Virus record (IMG/VR): IMGVR_UViG_3300017744_001918
Span: 1-31,161 of that record
Reading direction: 5' to 3' (one strand)
Length of the DNA stretch: 31,161 nucleotides
From: a virus
Of the stretch, positions 30,098-31,161 are shown in pieces. Position numbers and translations under genes: made by a program. The notes beneath the pieces are model-generated. The model was not told the DNA's origin and did not search any database. It saw only the letters and a list, made by a program, of their open reading frames with translations. Position 1 is the first letter of the stretch. Every line of letters begins with the position of its first letter.

Positions 30098-30403
30098 TTA
30101 CTTCTCATCTTCTTTTTCAGCATCCATCATTCTTTGCATAAGCAAAGTTTTGTCTTGTGTAGTTATTTGATCTGCTATCTGTTTTGGAATCTTGTACTTT
30201 GTACAATATTCTTTGATGCATGAATCTATTAAAGGCATAACTGCTTCGTTATCGCCTGTTTGTTTGCACTTGTTCATTGTGGGATAATAATTTTTTCTAT
30301 AAAACTCATCATCGTTAATCATGTAAAAGTACATATCATCTAATAGATCATAATCTAAAGTAGGTTCTTGTTCTATCTGATTGAATTCGTTTAGTCTTAC
30401 CAT
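30098..30403 (-). CDS. Hypothetical protein
   Basis: A 101-aa acidic helical protein with Cys around residues 44 and 65. The ATG at 30403 overlaps the end of the upstream gene and has GGAG nine nt before it; a TTG five codons earlier is less likely. Its N-terminus (MVRLNEFNQIEQE) is somewhat like the neighbouring leaders. Unknown function. Confidence 0.62.
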   Translation of the reverse strand: MVRLNEFNQIEQEPTLDYDLLDDMYFYMINDDEFYRKNYYPTMNKCKQTGDNEAVMPLIDSCIKEYCTKYKIPKQIADQITTQDKTLLMQRMMDAEKEDEK

Positions 30404-30984
30404 TTTCTGCAACTCCAATATCTTGCTTTTGTTCTAGGTCCTGGATTAGCACAGTTGTGTCTTGCTCTAAATGATCTACGTCTTGCTGGATTAGATTTTT
30501 TAATTCTCATATTCGGATCACCAAAGTTTACTTTTTTAATATTTTTTGTTTTTGGATCACGAACATATACTTTAAACTTTTTAACATCTCCTTGCATAGG
30601 CTTACCAAGTGAAACTTTTCTACCTCTGTATTCTGCTTCATCTAATGTTTCATCTTCGCTGAACCACATATCACCGTATGCTTCAAAGAAAGCATCACCT
30701 TCGTATGTTTCTTCCATTGGGTCATTATCACTTACTTCAACAACATAATCTTTTAATCCTTGTTTATTGTAAACTAATTCTAAGTCTTCAACGAAGTCAT
30801 CTGATTCTTCAACATCTAATTGTCTGTGTAACTCAACAGTCAATACGTGTTGTCCGTCAGTGTTTTCATATGTAAGATATTTTGTTTCATCTTCCAACAA
30901 ACCAATTGTGCTTAAATTGACTGCTGTGTTAATTTCGTCTTCTGTAAAAGGCGTGTCTTTAATTATGTTTATATAGTGATGCAT
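30397..30984 (-). CDS. Protein with basic Cys-containing C-terminal module
   Basis: A 195-aa protein with an acidic first part (about 1-120) and a strongly basic end. The final 60 residues (KKVNFGDPNMRIKK, then ARRRSFRARHNCANPGP and ARYWSCRKW) form a module that I recall from marine phage late proteins; the Cys and His may bind zinc. The acidic/basic halves suggest interaction with DNA or capsid proteins. It ends overlapping the next gene. Confidence 0.65.
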   Translation of the reverse strand: MHHYINIIKDTPFTEDEINTAVNLSTIGLLEDETKYLTYENTDGQHVLTVELHRQLDVEESDDFVEDLELVYNKQGLKDYVVEVSDNDPMEETYEGDAFFEAYGDMWFSEDETLDEAEYRGRKVSLGKPMQGDVKKFKVYVRDPKTKNIKKVNFGDPNMRIKKSNPARRRSFRARHNCANPGPRTKARYWSCRKW

Positions 30985-30987
30985 AGT

Positions 30988-31161
30988 TTAATGATTTAAT
31001 AATATACTGTTAATTGTTCCATCTGTGTAGGAAATACTTGCTCTTAACCACACAAAGTTTCCTGTAAAATTGTACACGAAAGCACCGTCTTTACCGGCAG
31101 TTGTACTGTCATATAAAGTACCATCAATATTGAACCAATCAGCAGTTGCTGGTGTTGTTGC
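30988..31161 (-). CDS. C-terminal end of a probable structural protein
   Basis: The last 57 codons of a gene that begins beyond the right edge. The end, with GNFVWLRASISYTDGTIN and a final Asn-His, has the beta-rich pattern typical of phage virion proteins. It is separated from the next gene by 3 nt. The rest of the gene is needed for a firm call. Confidence 0.6.
   Translation of the reverse strand, partial: ATTPATADWFNIDGTLYDSTTAGKDGAFVYNFTGNFVWLRASISYTDGTINSILLNH

Noticed and set aside
1-31161. tRNA genes, CRISPR arrays, insertion sequences, integrase or attachment sites
   Set aside because: None seen on reading; the compact gene run leaves almost no room for them. A tRNA scan would be decisive.
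1-31161. A queC gene to complete preQ0 synthesis
   Set aside because: No protein here shows a PP-loop SGGxDS motif or the QueC cysteine set; it may lie outside the window or come from the host.

Overview
The window looks like part of the genome of an AT-rich, T4-like marine myovirus. The family B DNA polymerase, DexA-type exonuclease, gp45-like sliding clamp, T4 RNase H-type 5'-3' exonuclease and DsbA-like protein are T4-type replication genes. The low GC and the auxiliary gene content resemble phages of SAR11-like or cyanobacterial hosts. Host assignment is inference. Every gene I accept lies on the minus strand, so the window reads from right to left. Genes are packed with ATGA or TAATG overlaps, and no tRNA, CRISPR, integrase or IS element was seen.

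Right part (about 31.2-24.2 kb): a late block. It holds the end of a probable structural protein and a run of small basic proteins, many with Cys-containing C-terminal modules. Also here are a nucleotidyltransferase, a 5'(3')-nucleotidase-like HAD protein and a 551-aa repetitive protein. Several start with a short M-[KR]-x-x-[DE]-hydrophobic-E peptide resembling the T4 capsid-targeting sequence and its prohead-protease site. NATAAATA late-promoter octamers precede or overlap several genes. An acyl carrier protein homologue lacking the phosphopantetheine serine is at the left end of this block.

Middle (24.2-14.8 kb): peroxiredoxin and rubrerythrin, DsbA-like protein, small membrane proteins, a HAD phosphatase and GMP reductase. 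These are followed by DNA polymerase (gp43), DexA-like exonuclease, sliding clamp and a TGT-like DpdA transglycosylase.

Left part (14.8-1 kb): Gfo/Idh/MocA and zinc-type dehydrogenases, a QueD-like T-fold protein, glycosyltransferase and ClpP. Then come an MBD4-like DNA glycosylase, phosphoribosyltransferase, HIT protein, 2OG-Fe(II) oxygenase and two SGNH hydrolases. FolE, QueE, RNase H-type nuclease, conserved hypotheticals and a MoxR ATPase with a metallopeptidase partner end the window. FolE, the QueD-like protein, QueE and DpdA suggest that the phage makes a 7-deazaguanine and puts it into its DNA. QueC is not in the window.

Regulation: ten sigma70-like promoters were found by eye, all TTGAC[A/T] plus a -10 box with a spacer of exactly 17 nt. 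Several are hidden inside coding sequence. In three (upstream of 321, 12273 and 27593) the -10 box is only 5-6 nt from an ATG, predicting leaderless mRNAs. The DNA polymerase leader contains two 14-nt repeats that could be a control element.
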